Assembly (NCBI GenBank): GCA_022616075.1
Contig: JAKEFK010000197.1
Span: 1 to 41,930, forward strand
Reading direction: 5' to 3'
Origin: a bacterium
GTDB taxonomy: Bacteria; Acidobacteriota; HRBIN11; JAKEFK01
DNA: 41,930 nt
Part shown: positions 23,579-32,969 of the stretch, in pieces
Layout: every line of letters starts with the position of its first letter
Position numbering within the stretch: the stretch's first letter is position 1
Position numbers and translations under genes: made by a program
Notes under the pieces: model-generated
What the model was told of the DNA's origin: nothing
The model's database searches: none
The model's input: only the letters and a program-made list of their open reading frames with translations

Positions 23579-26341
23579 TTGAAACTCCAGAAGATTCTTC
23601 TCTACGGCTTCCTACTTCTGCTCTTGAATACTGTCTATCTGGCAGCAAAAGCAGATCCCACCATCTTTTACATGACCAATGTGCTTTTCCATTTGGGGTT
23701 CGGGCTCCTTCTGCTGGTTCTCTTTTCGATTTACATCGCAAAACATTTCCGTTCGATGTCGCTGATCGGTAAACTGGCGACGGTCTCACTGATTGCCGGC
23801 GTCCTCTTCGGCATCCTTTTAATGTGGACCGGCGCTCATCGTCCTTACCGCTGGATTTTGCACTGGCACATCGGAATCACATCGATTGGATCGCTTTTGT
23901 TAATTGTGTATCTGTTTCAAAGAGTAAGACATACAAAATGGACGTCAGGAAGGTTAGCATCCGCTCTCGCAGTGACAGTCTTCCTTCCGGCAATCGTCCT
24001 GTCGTATCAGCGCGGTCAAACAGCGTCCACGGACCGCATCGTAAATCCAAAAGCTCCTCCGGCCAGCATGTTTCAGGAAGGGGATGGCCCGAAAGGACCC
24101 TTCTTTCCGTCGTCCGCTCAGACGAATACAGGCGGAAAAATACCTTCCAACTTCTTCATGACCTCCGATATGTGTGGCAGATGTCATGTCGACATTTACA
24201 AGCAATGGTTCTCCTCCGCTCATCACTTTTCATCCTTTAATAATCAGTGGTACCGCAAATCGATTGAATACATGCAGGACGTGATTGGCACAAAACCTTC
24301 CAAATGGTGCGGAGGATGCCACGATCACGCGGTTATCTTCAACGGAATGATGGATACTCCCATCAAAGAAATTATTGACACACCTGAAGCGCAGGCTGGT
24401 TTGAGCTGCACTTCCTGCCACTCGATTGTTCATGTGAAAAGCTCCATGGGGCAGGGAGACTTTGTCATTGAATATCCACCACTGCATGATCTGGCTGCGA
24501 GTGATAACAAGTTCCTCGAAAAGCTGCACGATTTTCTGGTTTTTACAGATCCGGAACCGCATAAGAAAACTTTTATGAAACCTTTTATTCGGCAAGATAT
24601 GGCGGAATACTGCTCCGCCTGTCACAAAGTTCATCTGGACGTGCCGGTAAATAATTACCGGTGGTCGCGGGGCTTTAACGAATATGACAACTGGCAGGCA
24701 AGTGGTATATCGGGTCAGGGAGCAAGATCTTTCTACTATCCACCGAACCCCATGAAATGTGGTGATTGTCACATGCCGCTTGTCGATGCGAAGGATCCCG
24801 CTGCTATCAACGGGAAGGTCCATTCTCACCGTTTCCCGGGCGCAAACACAGCGTTGCCGCATGTGAACCGGGATCAGGAACAATTTAAGGTTGTCGAAGA
24901 TTTCTTGAAAGCGGACCAAGTCACGGTCGACATTTTTGCTTACTCGAAAGCGATTCCTATCAAAGTAACGGAAAAAGAATCGACTGATGGGCCGAAACTT
25001 CAGAGCATGTTTGCAGTCGGCGAAGAATCAGCTTCATACGGAGCAAGTTCAACTGTAATTCGTGAACCTGTTGAAGTCGTGGCGCCGCTGGACAAAGTTG
25101 ACGCCACTGTCGCGCGTGGAGACACGATTCGCCTGGATGTGGTTGTGCGCACGCGAAGAGTGGGACACTTCTTCCCCGGAGGAACCGTGGATGCTTTTGA
25201 TGTCTGGCTGGAATTGCAGGCAACAGATGATACAGGCCGTGTTATTTTTTGGAGCGGAAAAACGGAAGACTACGGCAAGGAACGGGGACCGGTCGAAAAA
25301 GGCGCTCATTTTTACCGCTCTTTGCTGTTGGATGAGCATGGAAATCGAATCAACAAGCGAAATGCATGGGCCGCGCGATCCGTTGCGTACGTGCGTTTGA
25401 TTCCTCCAGGCGCTGCTGAAACTGTGCACTTCCGAATGCAAATTCCGCCGGATGTGGGGAGCAAAATTCATTTGAAAGCAAAACTGAATTACAGGAAATT
25501 CGCGTGGTGGAATACCAACTGGGCGTTCGCTGGGATTCGAGATCCCGAACACAAAGACTTCGCTCTGGGGAAGGCATACGACGACGGCCGCTGGATCTTC
25601 AAAGGGGATACTTCCCATGTGTCCGGCAAGATCAAAGCGATACCGGATCTTCCCATCGTTGTGATGTCTCAAGATGAAGTCGTGCTCAAGGTCGCTGATA
25701 AAGCATCGGCCAGACGGCACGAAGCCGATCCGCTTTTGCGCGAACGCTGGAATGATTACGGTATCGGATTGTTATTGCAAGGTGACCTGCGGGCCGCAGA
25801 AATGGCTTTTCGAAAAGTCACGGAGCTGGATCCGAATTATGCGGACGGCTGGGTGAACATTGCAAGAGCACGCATCCAGGAAGGAAACATGATGGGAGCA
25901 CAGGAAATGCTGAAAAAAGCTTTTGCCCTGGCTCCGGATCTTGCAAAGACGCACTTCTTCTTCGGCCTGACCCTCAAAGCACAGGGTAAATATGACAATG
26001 CTCTCCATCATCTGCAAAAAGCCGCCGAGAAGTATCCGCGAGATCGAGTCGTAAGAAATCAGATCGGCCGGATTTTGTTTCTCCAGCGAAAACATGAAGA
26101 TGCAATCGCGGAATTTGAAAAGACCCTGCTGATCGATCCGGAAGACTTGCAGGCTCATTACAACTTAATGCTCTGTTATCAGGGTTTGGGGAATCAGGAA
26201 ATGGCTGAAAAAGAAAAAGTGTATTATGAGCGTTTCAAAGCAGATGAAACTTCTCAGACGATTACAGGACAGTTCCGCAAATTGAATCCCGAAGACAACA
26301 ACGAACGCCAGCCCATCCATGAGCATACCTCTGCGCATTAG
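23579..26341 (+). CDS. Membrane-anchored pentahaem cytochrome c with C-terminal TPRs
   Basis: The product has 920 residues. The frame begins with TTG at 23579; no ATG or GTG precedes the first helix in frame. About five hydrophobic helices lie in the first 145 residues. A periplasmic haem domain follows with exactly five CXXCH motifs (CGRCH 199, CGGCH 244, CTSCH 277, CSACH 345, CGDCH 394), resembling the multihaem cytochrome c554-type fold. Then comes a beta-rich region (about 440-690), and at least four TPR motifs (about 735-890). It probably passes electrons across or out of the inner membrane, with the TPRs docking a partner. The next gene, a CRTAC1 lipoprotein, overlaps it by 23 bp, making that protein the likely partner. 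Redox substrate unknown. Confidence 0.85.
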   Translation: MKLQKILLYGFLLLLLNTVYLAAKADPTIFYMTNVLFHLGFGLLLLVLFSIYIAKHFRSMSLIGKLATVSLIAGVLFGILLMWTGAHRPYRWILHWHIGITSIGSLLLIVYLFQRVRHTKWTSGRLASALAVTVFLPAIVLSYQRGQTASTDRIVNPKAPPASMFQEGDGPKGPFFPSSAQTNTGGKIPSNFFMTSDMCGRCHVDIYKQWFSSAHHFSSFNNQWYRKSIEYMQDVIGTKPSKWCGGCHDHAVIFNGMMDTPIKEIIDTPEAQAGLSCTSCHSIVHVKSSMGQGDFVIEYPPLHDLAASDNKFLEKLHDFLVFTDPEPHKKTFMKPFIRQDMAEYCSACHKVHLDVPVNNYRWSRGFNEYDNWQASGISGQGARSFYYPPNPMKCGDCHMPLVDAKDPAAINGKVHSHRFPGANTALPHVNRDQEQFKVVEDFLKADQVTVDIFAYSKAIPIKVTEKESTDGPKLQSMFAVGEESASYGASSTVIREPVEVVAPLDKVDATVARGDTIRLDVVVRTRRVGHFFPGGTVDAFDVWLELQATDDTGRVIFWSGKTEDYGKERGPVEKGAHFYRSLLLDEHGNRINKRNAWAARSVAYVRLIPPGAAETVHFRMQIPPDVGSKIHLKAKLNYRKFAWWNTNWAFAGIRDPEHKDFALGKAYDDGRWIFKGDTSHVSGKIKAIPDLPIVVMSQDEVVLKVADKASARRHEADPLLRERWNDYGIGLLLQGDLRAAEMAFRKVTELDPNYADGWVNIARARIQEGNMMGAQEMLKKAFALAPDLAKTHFFFGLTLKAQGKYDNALHHLQKAAEKYPRDRVVRNQIGRILFLQRKHEDAIAEFEKTLLIDPEDLQAHYNLMLCYQGLGNQEMAEKEKVYYERFKADETSQTITGQFRKLNPEDNNERQPIHEHTSAH

Positions 26342-28016
26342 CTACTTCTTCCTTGTTCTTCTTGTTTTTGTCTCTTGCAAACAGGAGCAAAAGCCTGCGG
26401 AGAATGTTTCACCAAAAACCGAACCCGCGCTAACCATTCCCTCTGCAGCGAATCGTTTTACAGATATTACCTCGCAAGCTGGAATCAGTTTTATTCACAA
26501 TAACGGCGCCTTTGGGAAAAAATATCTGCCGGAATCGATGGGTTCCGGATGCGCTTTCCTGGATTACAACAATGACACTTTTCAAGATATTTTGCTCATC
26601 AATTCAATGGATTGGCCGCAAAATCGGAAGAAGACTTCCTACATGGCTCTGTACAGCAACAACGGAAACGGAACTTTCAGAGACGTAACAAAAGAAGCCG
26701 GTCTGGCGGTAGAACTGTTCGGCCTTGGAACCGCTATCGCCGATTATGATAACGATGGGGATATGGACATCTATGTAACTGCGCTCGAATCAGACCGGCT
26801 ATTTGAGAATCAAGGGAACGGTTCCTTTTCTGATGTCACACAGAAGGCCGGCCTCAACGATTTTGATTTTGGATCGAGCGCCACGTGGTTTGATTATGAT
26901 AAAGATGGAAAGCTCGATCTATTCGTTTGCAATTACGTGAAATGGTCCATCGACAACGATCTGTTTTGCACACTGGATGGCGTCAATAAGTCTTATTGCA
27001 CGCCGGAATCTTACCAGGGCGAATCTTCCAGACTCTATCGCAACCGCGGGAATAAAACTTTCGAAAACGTAACTAGAAAAGCGGGCTTGCTCGATCCGAC
27101 GAGCAAGGCTCTGGGCGTGATTGCATTTGATTACAACCGGGATGGCTGGCAGGATCTCTTTGTGGCAAATGATACACAACCCAATAAGCTTTACCACAAC
27201 AATGGTAACGGAACCTTCAGCGAGAAAGGGGTCCTGGCAGGCGTTGCTTTCAGCGAAGCAGGCGTGGCGCGCGCCGGCATGGGCGTGGATGCAACCGATT
27301 ATGATGGATCCGGATATCCAAGTTTGCTCATTGGCAATTTTTCAAATGAGATGCTGGGGTTGTATCACAATGAGGGAACCGGTCTGTTCATTGATGAAGC
27401 GCCTGCCTCAACAGTCGGTCAGAACAGCTTGCTCACTCTAACGTTTGGAGCTTTCTTTTTTGATTTTGATCTGGATGGTAAAGAAGATATTTTTGCGGCC
27501 AATGGACACGTTCACGATGACATTGAGCGCGTACAACAACAGGTGAAGTATGCGGAACCTCCTCATCTATTTCGAAATTTAGGGAATAAACAATTTGAAG
27601 TAGCAACTCAAAAAGTTGGACCTGACTTGAGCAAGCCGGTCGTGGCACGTGGAGCTGCCTACGGAGACATAGACAGCGATGGCGACCTGGACATTCTGAT
27701 TTCCACGAATGGAGGTCTAGCACGGCTGCTGCGAAATGATTCCGGGAGCAATCATTATCTTCGGTTCAAAACCACAGGATCACAGAGCAACAAAGATGGG
27801 ATCGGCGCACGGATCACGCTTCACTTTGAAGATGGCAAGACATCCTGGAAAACTGTGAAAGCAGGTTCGAGTTACTGCTCTCAAAGCGAATTGCCGGTGA
27901 CTTTTGGTTTGGGAAACCAGACAAAAGTAAAACTCGTTGAAGTCGCCTGGCCCAGCGGCAAAACCACCCGCTTGGAAAACGTTCCAGCAGATCAGACTAT
28001 CCAGCTTAACGAATAG
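26319..28016 (+). CDS. CRTAC1-family lipoprotein (FG-GAP/VCBS repeats with ASPIC/UnbV domain)
   Basis: The product has 565 residues. A short lipoprotein signal ends in FVSC with Cys at residue 20. Then come repeated FG-GAP/VCBS units with calcium-binding DxDxDG-type loops (DYDNDGDMD, DYDKDGKLD, DFDLDGKED, DIDSDGDLD), which should form a beta-propeller. The last 85 residues match the ASPIC/UnbV domain (SNKDGIGARI, GSSYCSQSE, FGLGN, VAWPSG). Such proteins are exported and probably bind other proteins or glycans; no enzymatic role is established. Translation is likely coupled to the cytochrome gene by the 23-bp overlap; there is no ribosome binding site of note. A second paralogue is at 32953-34722. 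Confidence 0.9.
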   Translation: MSIPLRISYFFLVLLVFVSCKQEQKPAENVSPKTEPALTIPSAANRFTDITSQAGISFIHNNGAFGKKYLPESMGSGCAFLDYNNDTFQDILLINSMDWPQNRKKTSYMALYSNNGNGTFRDVTKEAGLAVELFGLGTAIADYDNDGDMDIYVTALESDRLFENQGNGSFSDVTQKAGLNDFDFGSSATWFDYDKDGKLDLFVCNYVKWSIDNDLFCTLDGVNKSYCTPESYQGESSRLYRNRGNKTFENVTRKAGLLDPTSKALGVIAFDYNRDGWQDLFVANDTQPNKLYHNNGNGTFSEKGVLAGVAFSEAGVARAGMGVDATDYDGSGYPSLLIGNFSNEMLGLYHNEGTGLFIDEAPASTVGQNSLLTLTFGAFFFDFDLDGKEDIFAANGHVHDDIERVQQQVKYAEPPHLFRNLGNKQFEVATQKVGPDLSKPVVARGAAYGDIDSDGDLDILISTNGGLARLLRNDSGSNHYLRFKTTGSQSNKDGIGARITLHFEDGKTSWKTVKAGSSYCSQSELPVTFGLGNQTKVKLVEVAWPSGKTTRLENVPADQTIQLNE

Positions 28017-28029
28017 GAATTAAAGCAAA

Positions 28030-28082
28030 GTAGCACAGGCGTCTCGCCTGTGACAACTGCGCAGACGGGACGTCCGCGCCAC
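28030..28082. repeat. 53-bp GTAG-type REPIN between convergent genes
   Basis: It begins with GTAG, ends with CCAC, and comprises two inverted hairpin units (CAGGCGTCTCGCCTG on the left; ACGGGACGTCCGC on the right). Compared with the coding copy at 41470-41522, read in the opposite direction, 46 of 53 bases agree with no gaps. Flanking CAAA and TTTG extend the symmetry. Sitting between two stop codons, it could end both transcripts. Confidence 0.85.
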
Positions 28083-28087
28083 TTTGT

Positions 28088-31000
28088 TTAAACCTTTGGT
28101 TTGACAACCCGCGTGTTGTAGGTTTTCAGGTATTGTTGGTGTGTTTCATCGGTGGGGTAACGGTCTTTCGGTGAATACGGATAGGAGCGAATGCTCTGAA
28201 ACGGCAGCGGGTCAACAGTCTTCGAATGAGCCGTGTTTAAATCACCATCTTTGATCCAGCCATCACTGTACAGCAAGAAGTCACGCGTCCACCGTTTAGG
28301 GAGAGTGGGCGCGCCCGAAACATCAAAACGAATGGTAATCTCATCGCCGGCATTGAAGATGACGTACTGGCTGTCCGATTCCTGGAGCAGTGGAGTTACA
28401 TCACCAAACCGCGTGTAGTTCCCTTCCAGATCGCGCCATTGCGCCGTTTTATCAACGCTGGAATAGTCGAACCAATGCGGCCCCAATACGTTCTTTCGAT
28501 AAGCTCTCGAAAAACCGCGATAATGCAAATCGGCTGATGCCGGCTTCAGGGTGGTCAACCGCAAAGGAATCGAAGGTTCATTCCTGGTAAAGAAGATTTC
28601 GTCCCAATAGATTTCCATGCTCGTGCGAATTCGTATTCGGTGATCGTTGGTTAAGAATTTGCCGGTCATGTCGACAATCATGGTCTTGTCTTTGCCCATC
28701 GGAAAACTGATGGATGGGATCACCGTCTTCCATTGTCCCTTCGGGTCACGAACCTGCAGATAGGGCGCAACCGGTTTCAGTTGCTGTGATTGTGAAAGGG
28801 CAACGTTGATGCTGGCATCGCTGGGAAAAATCCATCCACGCAAAAACAAAATCACATCATTCGACGCATGGAACTGTCCGAGATCCAGGATCAAATCGTG
28901 TCCGTCCGTGATCCCCTGGTATTTCGCGGATTTTAGATTGCTGACGTAAACGTCATCACGCGATAGCAATTGCCGGCGGACATTCATACCATTCTGATCG
29001 AAGGCTGCCAGCGGATAGATTCTTTCGGATACAGGATAAACATGCAGCGGTGGAAATGGCGGTATCACAAACTTTTCATCAATGAAAACTTCCACTGTGT
29101 CAGGATGATCCACCGTAATGAGCCTGCTTTTATCCAGATACGGAGTCTCCCAGAGTTCTTCGGTGATTTGAATCGTATAAAAACCATCTTTGGCTTTCAG
29201 CTGCGATCCGGAAATTTTCAAGAATTCATCGGACGAATTGGGAAAAGAATATGCGGTTGCCCCTCCCATGATCCCAAGCGGCATTCCGAGAGCGCTCTTC
29301 CACATGATATCGGTGACAAACTCGAACCTTTCGCCATTCCATGCGTAAACAAACGGACAGGATCCTTTCAAAATCTGTTTTTCCAGAAGGACTTGATTGC
29401 TTTGCGGCTGAACATGGTTTTGTGGCACTCCGTTGGTCCATACCACGCGTAAAACATCTGCGCCCGTTCGGGGGCCAAGGCCAAAATGCGTTACGGTTCC
29501 GGTTACAACACGCATCTGATACAGATCGCCGGCTTTCAGCTCGAGTTTCGCGCCGATGCCATTTCGATTATTTTTTCCGCTGCCTGTGCCAAGTCCGGAC
29601 AGCGCAACTTTTAACCAGCGGTTTGCATTGCCACCTTCGTTGTTCAGCAAATGAATTTTCTTCGTTGTATCTGCCAGGAGCAGGTCCATATCGCCGTCCG
29701 AATCATAGTCCGCCACTGTGATATTAGCGATATTCGGAAGAGGCGAAGGAAGCACGAAAGAAGCGTTTTGAAAAATCCCGGAGCCGTTATTCCGAAAAAG
29801 AGTTGCTTTCGCGCCTCCGACAAATAGATCCAGGAATCCGTCATTATCGAAATCCAGAAAAGAGGCATCATTAGCGGAAACCTGGTGAACGGAAGGTGAA
29901 TGGCTATCTTTTTGAAATGTTCCGTTCCCCTTATTGCGAAACAGAATCGATTCCTTGCCCGTTACGAAAATATCTAAGTAACCATCGGAATCATAATCAG
30001 CAACCGCTACGGACTGCGAGGCTCCGGAAAGTCCGGCATTCTTCGCAATGTTTTGAAATTGTCCCTGCCTCAAATTTGTAAAAAGATTGTCGCCCCCAGT
30101 TGGATCTGCAACGAAAATATCGAGGTCCCCGTCATCGTCGAAATCTCCGAAGGCGGCATCCGAACTCTGGCTGGTCCGTTCCAGTCGCATGGCGGCTGTC
30201 ATATCCGCAAAACTTCCATCTCCGTTGTTCCGGTGCGCTTTCGCTTCGCCTGTTGTGTATATGTCCAGATCACCATCCTGATCCAGGTCCAAAAAGAGTG
30301 CTCCTGTAAATTTTCCGAAAATCTCGTGTAACAGCTTTTGATTCTGATCGAGTAACTGCAAAGATCTTTCCCTAACCAGGCAGATCTCCATTTTGCCGTC
30401 ATTGTTGTAATCAATGGTAATTCGCGAAGGGTCGGGCACCGACTTGGTATCTGTTGTTGAAAATCTGATATGCGCAAGTGGCTGACTCTGGACCTGCGAC
30501 GAAAATTTTGTGCTGAAATGCAAAACTGGAAATCCCAGTATGGCGCCTCCCGGACCTGCCAGCTCCACAATGCCCGCTTGATAAAGGGGCGTCGGCTTCA
30601 TGAAGTTCTGAAAGGCAATGACAGCCGGCAGAGCTTCTACGGTATTAGATACTGACAAGGAATTCAGGGCGCGGTCCAGATACTGTTCGGATCCCTGTGG
30701 AATATCCGGAACAAACTGCCTGATTTCGCGCAACTGAACAATCGCCTCTTTCGCTTTCCTGTTGCGCACCAGCATTTCCGCTAACTGCAGCTTTGCGGGA
30801 AGGTTTGCAGGACTTGCTGCAACAATGGCCTGAAGGCTCAATTCCGCCTTCTTATAGCGGTCGGGAGAATCGCTACGCGTATTGAGCTGCGCAAGTTTGT
30901 ATTGCGAGCTGATGTGTCGCGGAAATTTCTGAACAGACTTCTGCAGCTCCTGTTTCGCCTCTTCCATCCTTCCGGATCGCTCCAGGACCTCGGCCAGGAT

Positions 31001-31423
31001 GAGGTGAATCTCCGGTTCATCTGAAAGCTGAAGGGCCCTGCGCGCGGGCTTTTCCGCATCAGAATTACGATTCAACCGAAGGTAGGTTAATGCAAGATTA
31101 GCGTGCCCCAGTGCCTCCTCCGGCGCAATGTCGATCAGTTTCTTGAATTCGCTTTCGGAATCTACGAGACGCATCTCCTCAAGATATGCAATTCCAAGAG
31201 ACCGGTGCGTCAACATCCGTCGGATTTTGTCTTGAGGCGAGAGCTGATCTTTCTTGCAGGCGGAAATGAACAGAAGGAAAAACAGCAGAAGAAGGATATG
31301 GCGTGTTTGCCTGGATTTCTCCCCCTTATGAAGGGGGAGATTAAGAGGGGGTTGGAAAGTTCTCAACCTCCCTCTGCCCCCTCCTTCATAAGGAGGAGGA
31401 TCGCCTCTGTACATTTTACTCAT
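28088..31423 (-). CDS. TPR/FG-GAP/UnbV lipoprotein with a large unassigned C-terminus
   Basis: The product has 1111 residues from ATG 31423, which overlaps the preceding stop by 8 bp; ATG 31414 is the alternative. Residues about 6-36 (PPPYEGGGRGR, PPLNLPLHKGE) are encoded by a dispersed repeat. A lipoprotein signal follows (LLLLFFLLFISAC, Cys56). TPRs occupy about 70-260, FG-GAP/VCBS units with DxDxDG loops about 300-610, and an ASPIC/UnbV domain about 615-700 (NRNGIGAKLEL, HFGLGPR, VVWTNG). The last 400 residues, beginning CPFVYAWNGERFEFVTDI, are soluble, beta-rich and unassigned. No start codon exists between the repeat and the hydrophobic core, so the repeat must be translated if the gene is used. 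Last gene of the minus-strand run. Confidence 0.85.
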   Translation of the reverse strand: MSKMYRGDPPPYEGGGRGRLRTFQPPLNLPLHKGEKSRQTRHILLLLFFLLFISACKKDQLSPQDKIRRMLTHRSLGIAYLEEMRLVDSESEFKKLIDIAPEEALGHANLALTYLRLNRNSDAEKPARRALQLSDEPEIHLILAEVLERSGRMEEAKQELQKSVQKFPRHISSQYKLAQLNTRSDSPDRYKKAELSLQAIVAASPANLPAKLQLAEMLVRNRKAKEAIVQLREIRQFVPDIPQGSEQYLDRALNSLSVSNTVEALPAVIAFQNFMKPTPLYQAGIVELAGPGGAILGFPVLHFSTKFSSQVQSQPLAHIRFSTTDTKSVPDPSRITIDYNNDGKMEICLVRERSLQLLDQNQKLLHEIFGKFTGALFLDLDQDGDLDIYTTGEAKAHRNNGDGSFADMTAAMRLERTSQSSDAAFGDFDDDGDLDIFVADPTGGDNLFTNLRQGQFQNIAKNAGLSGASQSVAVADYDSDGYLDIFVTGKESILFRNKGNGTFQKDSHSPSVHQVSANDASFLDFDNDGFLDLFVGGAKATLFRNNGSGIFQNASFVLPSPLPNIANITVADYDSDGDMDLLLADTTKKIHLLNNEGGNANRWLKVALSGLGTGSGKNNRNGIGAKLELKAGDLYQMRVVTGTVTHFGLGPRTGADVLRVVWTNGVPQNHVQPQSNQVLLEKQILKGSCPFVYAWNGERFEFVTDIMWKSALGMPLGIMGGATAYSFPNSSDEFLKISGSQLKAKDGFYTIQITEELWETPYLDKSRLITVDHPDTVEVFIDEKFVIPPFPPLHVYPVSERIYPLAAFDQNGMNVRRQLLSRDDVYVSNLKSAKYQGITDGHDLILDLGQFHASNDVILFLRGWIFPSDASINVALSQSQQLKPVAPYLQVRDPKGQWKTVIPSISFPMGKDKTMIVDMTGKFLTNDHRIRIRTSMEIYWDEIFFTRNEPSIPLRLTTLKPASADLHYRGFSRAYRKNVLGPHWFDYSSVDKTAQWRDLEGNYTRFGDVTPLLQESDSQYVIFNAGDEITIRFDVSGAPTLPKRWTRDFLLYSDGWIKDGDLNTAHSKTVDPLPFQSIRSYPYSPKDRYPTDETHQQYLKTYNTRVVKPKV
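31321..31398. repeat. Dispersed palindromic repeat inside the coding region
   Basis: Two hairpins, CCCCCTT-ATG-AAGGGGG (31321-31337) and CTCCTT-CAT-AAGGAG (31381-31395), flank an inverted GGGGGTTGG/CCTCCCTC middle. In reverse it encodes the PPLNLPLHKGE peptide, which recurs in annotated proteins of many unrelated bacteria as translated repeat DNA. It lies at residues 6-36 of the lipoprotein gene. Confidence 0.8.
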
Positions 31424-32969
31424 GATAGGGACGCTTTGCGCGAAAGGCCTTCAGATGAGTTTTGATCCGCTCAGCGAGTTGTTGCCGGCGGTTGGACTCA
31501 GCGATGGTCAAAGCCTGTTCCGCCACCTGAACGGAACGATCAAAACGGCCTGCTTCCGCATAAGCTGCTGCCAAAACGTCCAGCGTTTCCGCATTGGGAT
31601 TCCGGGACGCAACAGCTTCAGCAAGACGAACCGCTTCCAGACCATTACGCAAAGATGCATCGGAACTTGTCGCCATGAACCACGCAAGCTGTTGTGCAAG
31701 ATCCTGATTTTGTGGCAGCTGTTCCAGACCCGATCTGTACGCTTGCACAGCTGCAGCGCGATTTCCGCTTCGAATATTCAATCTCGCAAGGTGCAAGTAT
31801 GAGTAAGGGATCCGCGGATCGTTTTGGATGGCGCGTCGAATTGTGTCCATAGCGGCCTGCTCCTGACCCATTTCATATAGGGCTGCAGCCAGATTGTTCA
31901 TGCTTGCGGTTGATTTAGGATTCAGCTCCAAAGCTTTTTTGTGCGCAGCGGCCGCCTCCGCGTATTTTCGTTGATATAGATACGCGACACCCAACGTATC
32001 CTGCCGGGAAAAATCCTTCGAAGCAGCAGCTGCTTTCTTGAGCTCTTGTTCTGCCAGCGCATAATCCCCTTTTTCCAGAGCGGCGCGTCCCCGCAAGTCG
32101 TGCCAGTAAGAACTGACTCCTTCCGCAATCAATGCCATTTCGAGATCATCCGGTAGTGGGGTGATCTTCGGTAATTGCTGCGAGATCAACAACTGCGCAC
32201 TCGCTTTCTGGTGTTGATTCATCCGTCTGTAAACTTCGGATAAAAGTCCGTAGGCTTCTCCATGACGCGGGTTGACTTGTATCGCCTTCTGCAGAAGCGA
32301 GCCACAATCCTTGACCTGGTTCTGGCTCAATGATATGCGGGCCAGCCCGACATACGCATGAGAGCTGTTCGTATTGATTTCCAGAGCCTTTACGAATTCG
32401 CGACCTGCCTGCTCCAAACGATTGGAGTCGAGCAAGGCCTGACCGTATCGCACCCTTCCGGCAAAGTGATTCGGGCGCAGGTTCAAACTTTGCTCAAAAT
32501 ACTTGAGCGCTTCTTCAGAACCACGGTCATGCAGCAACATCGCCCGGTAATACGGCCAGCGGAAATCGGAAGGATTCAATGCTGCGGCTTTTTCATAGCA
32601 AAGAAGAGCTTCATTTTTGAAATCATGCACATGAAGGTTCATTGCGAGTTTGCCCCAGGAATGTGCCGAAGAAGAATTCGCTTTTACATCATTGATGACA
32701 TTGCGGAGTTTTTCCACTACCGGTTTTTCTGCGCCTTGAAAATTGTTCTTCGCTAATGCCTCAACTGTCGATTCAGGAGTGGCGGGAGCGGCAGTTTTTA
32801 TCTGCTCTTGTGGCTTCCAAAAGTACCAGAGGGCTCCGAGCGCTAAAAGGACGATAGCGGCGCCGATGAAAAGCCACTTACGAGACTGCGGTTTTTCCGC
32901 AGTAACGGACCCCGGACGTGACGTCCGCTCCTTTGCGGGCGAGACGCCCGCGCTACTTCGTTTCCTCAC
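31416..32969 (-). CDS. Membrane-anchored TPR protein
   Basis: The product has 517 residues if it starts at GTG 32969, which has an AGGTAAAGG purine stretch upstream and overlaps the preceding gene by 17 bp. An ATG at 33041 is possible but lacks a ribosome binding site and would overlap by 89 bp. Residues 5-20 (SSAGVSPAKERTSRPG) come from a REPIN. A single helix follows (about 32-51, WLFIGAAIVLLALGALWYFW), then about ten TPR motifs through the C-terminus, predicted outside the cytoplasm. TPR arrays bind partner proteins; adjacent genes of the run supply exported partners. No start codon exists between the repeat and the helix. The stop overlaps the next gene by 8 bp. Confidence 0.8.
   Translation of the reverse strand: MRKRSSAGVSPAKERTSRPGSVTAEKPQSRKWLFIGAAIVLLALGALWYFWKPQEQIKTAAPATPESTVEALAKNNFQGAEKPVVEKLRNVINDVKANSSSAHSWGKLAMNLHVHDFKNEALLCYEKAAALNPSDFRWPYYRAMLLHDRGSEEALKYFEQSLNLRPNHFAGRVRYGQALLDSNRLEQAGREFVKALEINTNSSHAYVGLARISLSQNQVKDCGSLLQKAIQVNPRHGEAYGLLSEVYRRMNQHQKASAQLLISQQLPKITPLPDDLEMALIAEGVSSYWHDLRGRAALEKGDYALAEQELKKAAAASKDFSRQDTLGVAYLYQRKYAEAAAAHKKALELNPKSTASMNNLAAALYEMGQEQAAMDTIRRAIQNDPRIPYSYLHLARLNIRSGNRAAAVQAYRSGLEQLPQNQDLAQQLAWFMATSSDASLRNGLEAVRLAEAVASRNPNAETLDVLAAAYAEAGRFDRSVQVAEQALTIAESNRRQQLAERIKTHLKAFRAKRPYHE
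32885..32956. repeat. REPIN at a gene junction, carrying a stop codon
   Basis: From GTAA (32902) to CTAC (32953-32956) the element comprises CGGACGT-G-ACGTCCG (32913-32927) and GCGGGCG-AGA-CGCCCGC. An extra 7-bp hairpin, ACTGCGG/CCGCAGT, lies at 32885-32903. Read on the minus strand, the GTAG head holds the TAG stop of the CRTAC1 gene; the rest is translated as the N-terminus of the TPR gene. Confidence 0.8.

Noticed and set aside
24230-25720. Long antisense frames (229 and 223 codons) opposite the cytochrome gene
   Set aside because: The plus strand encodes five haem motifs and TPRs continuously; the antisense frames show no family features.
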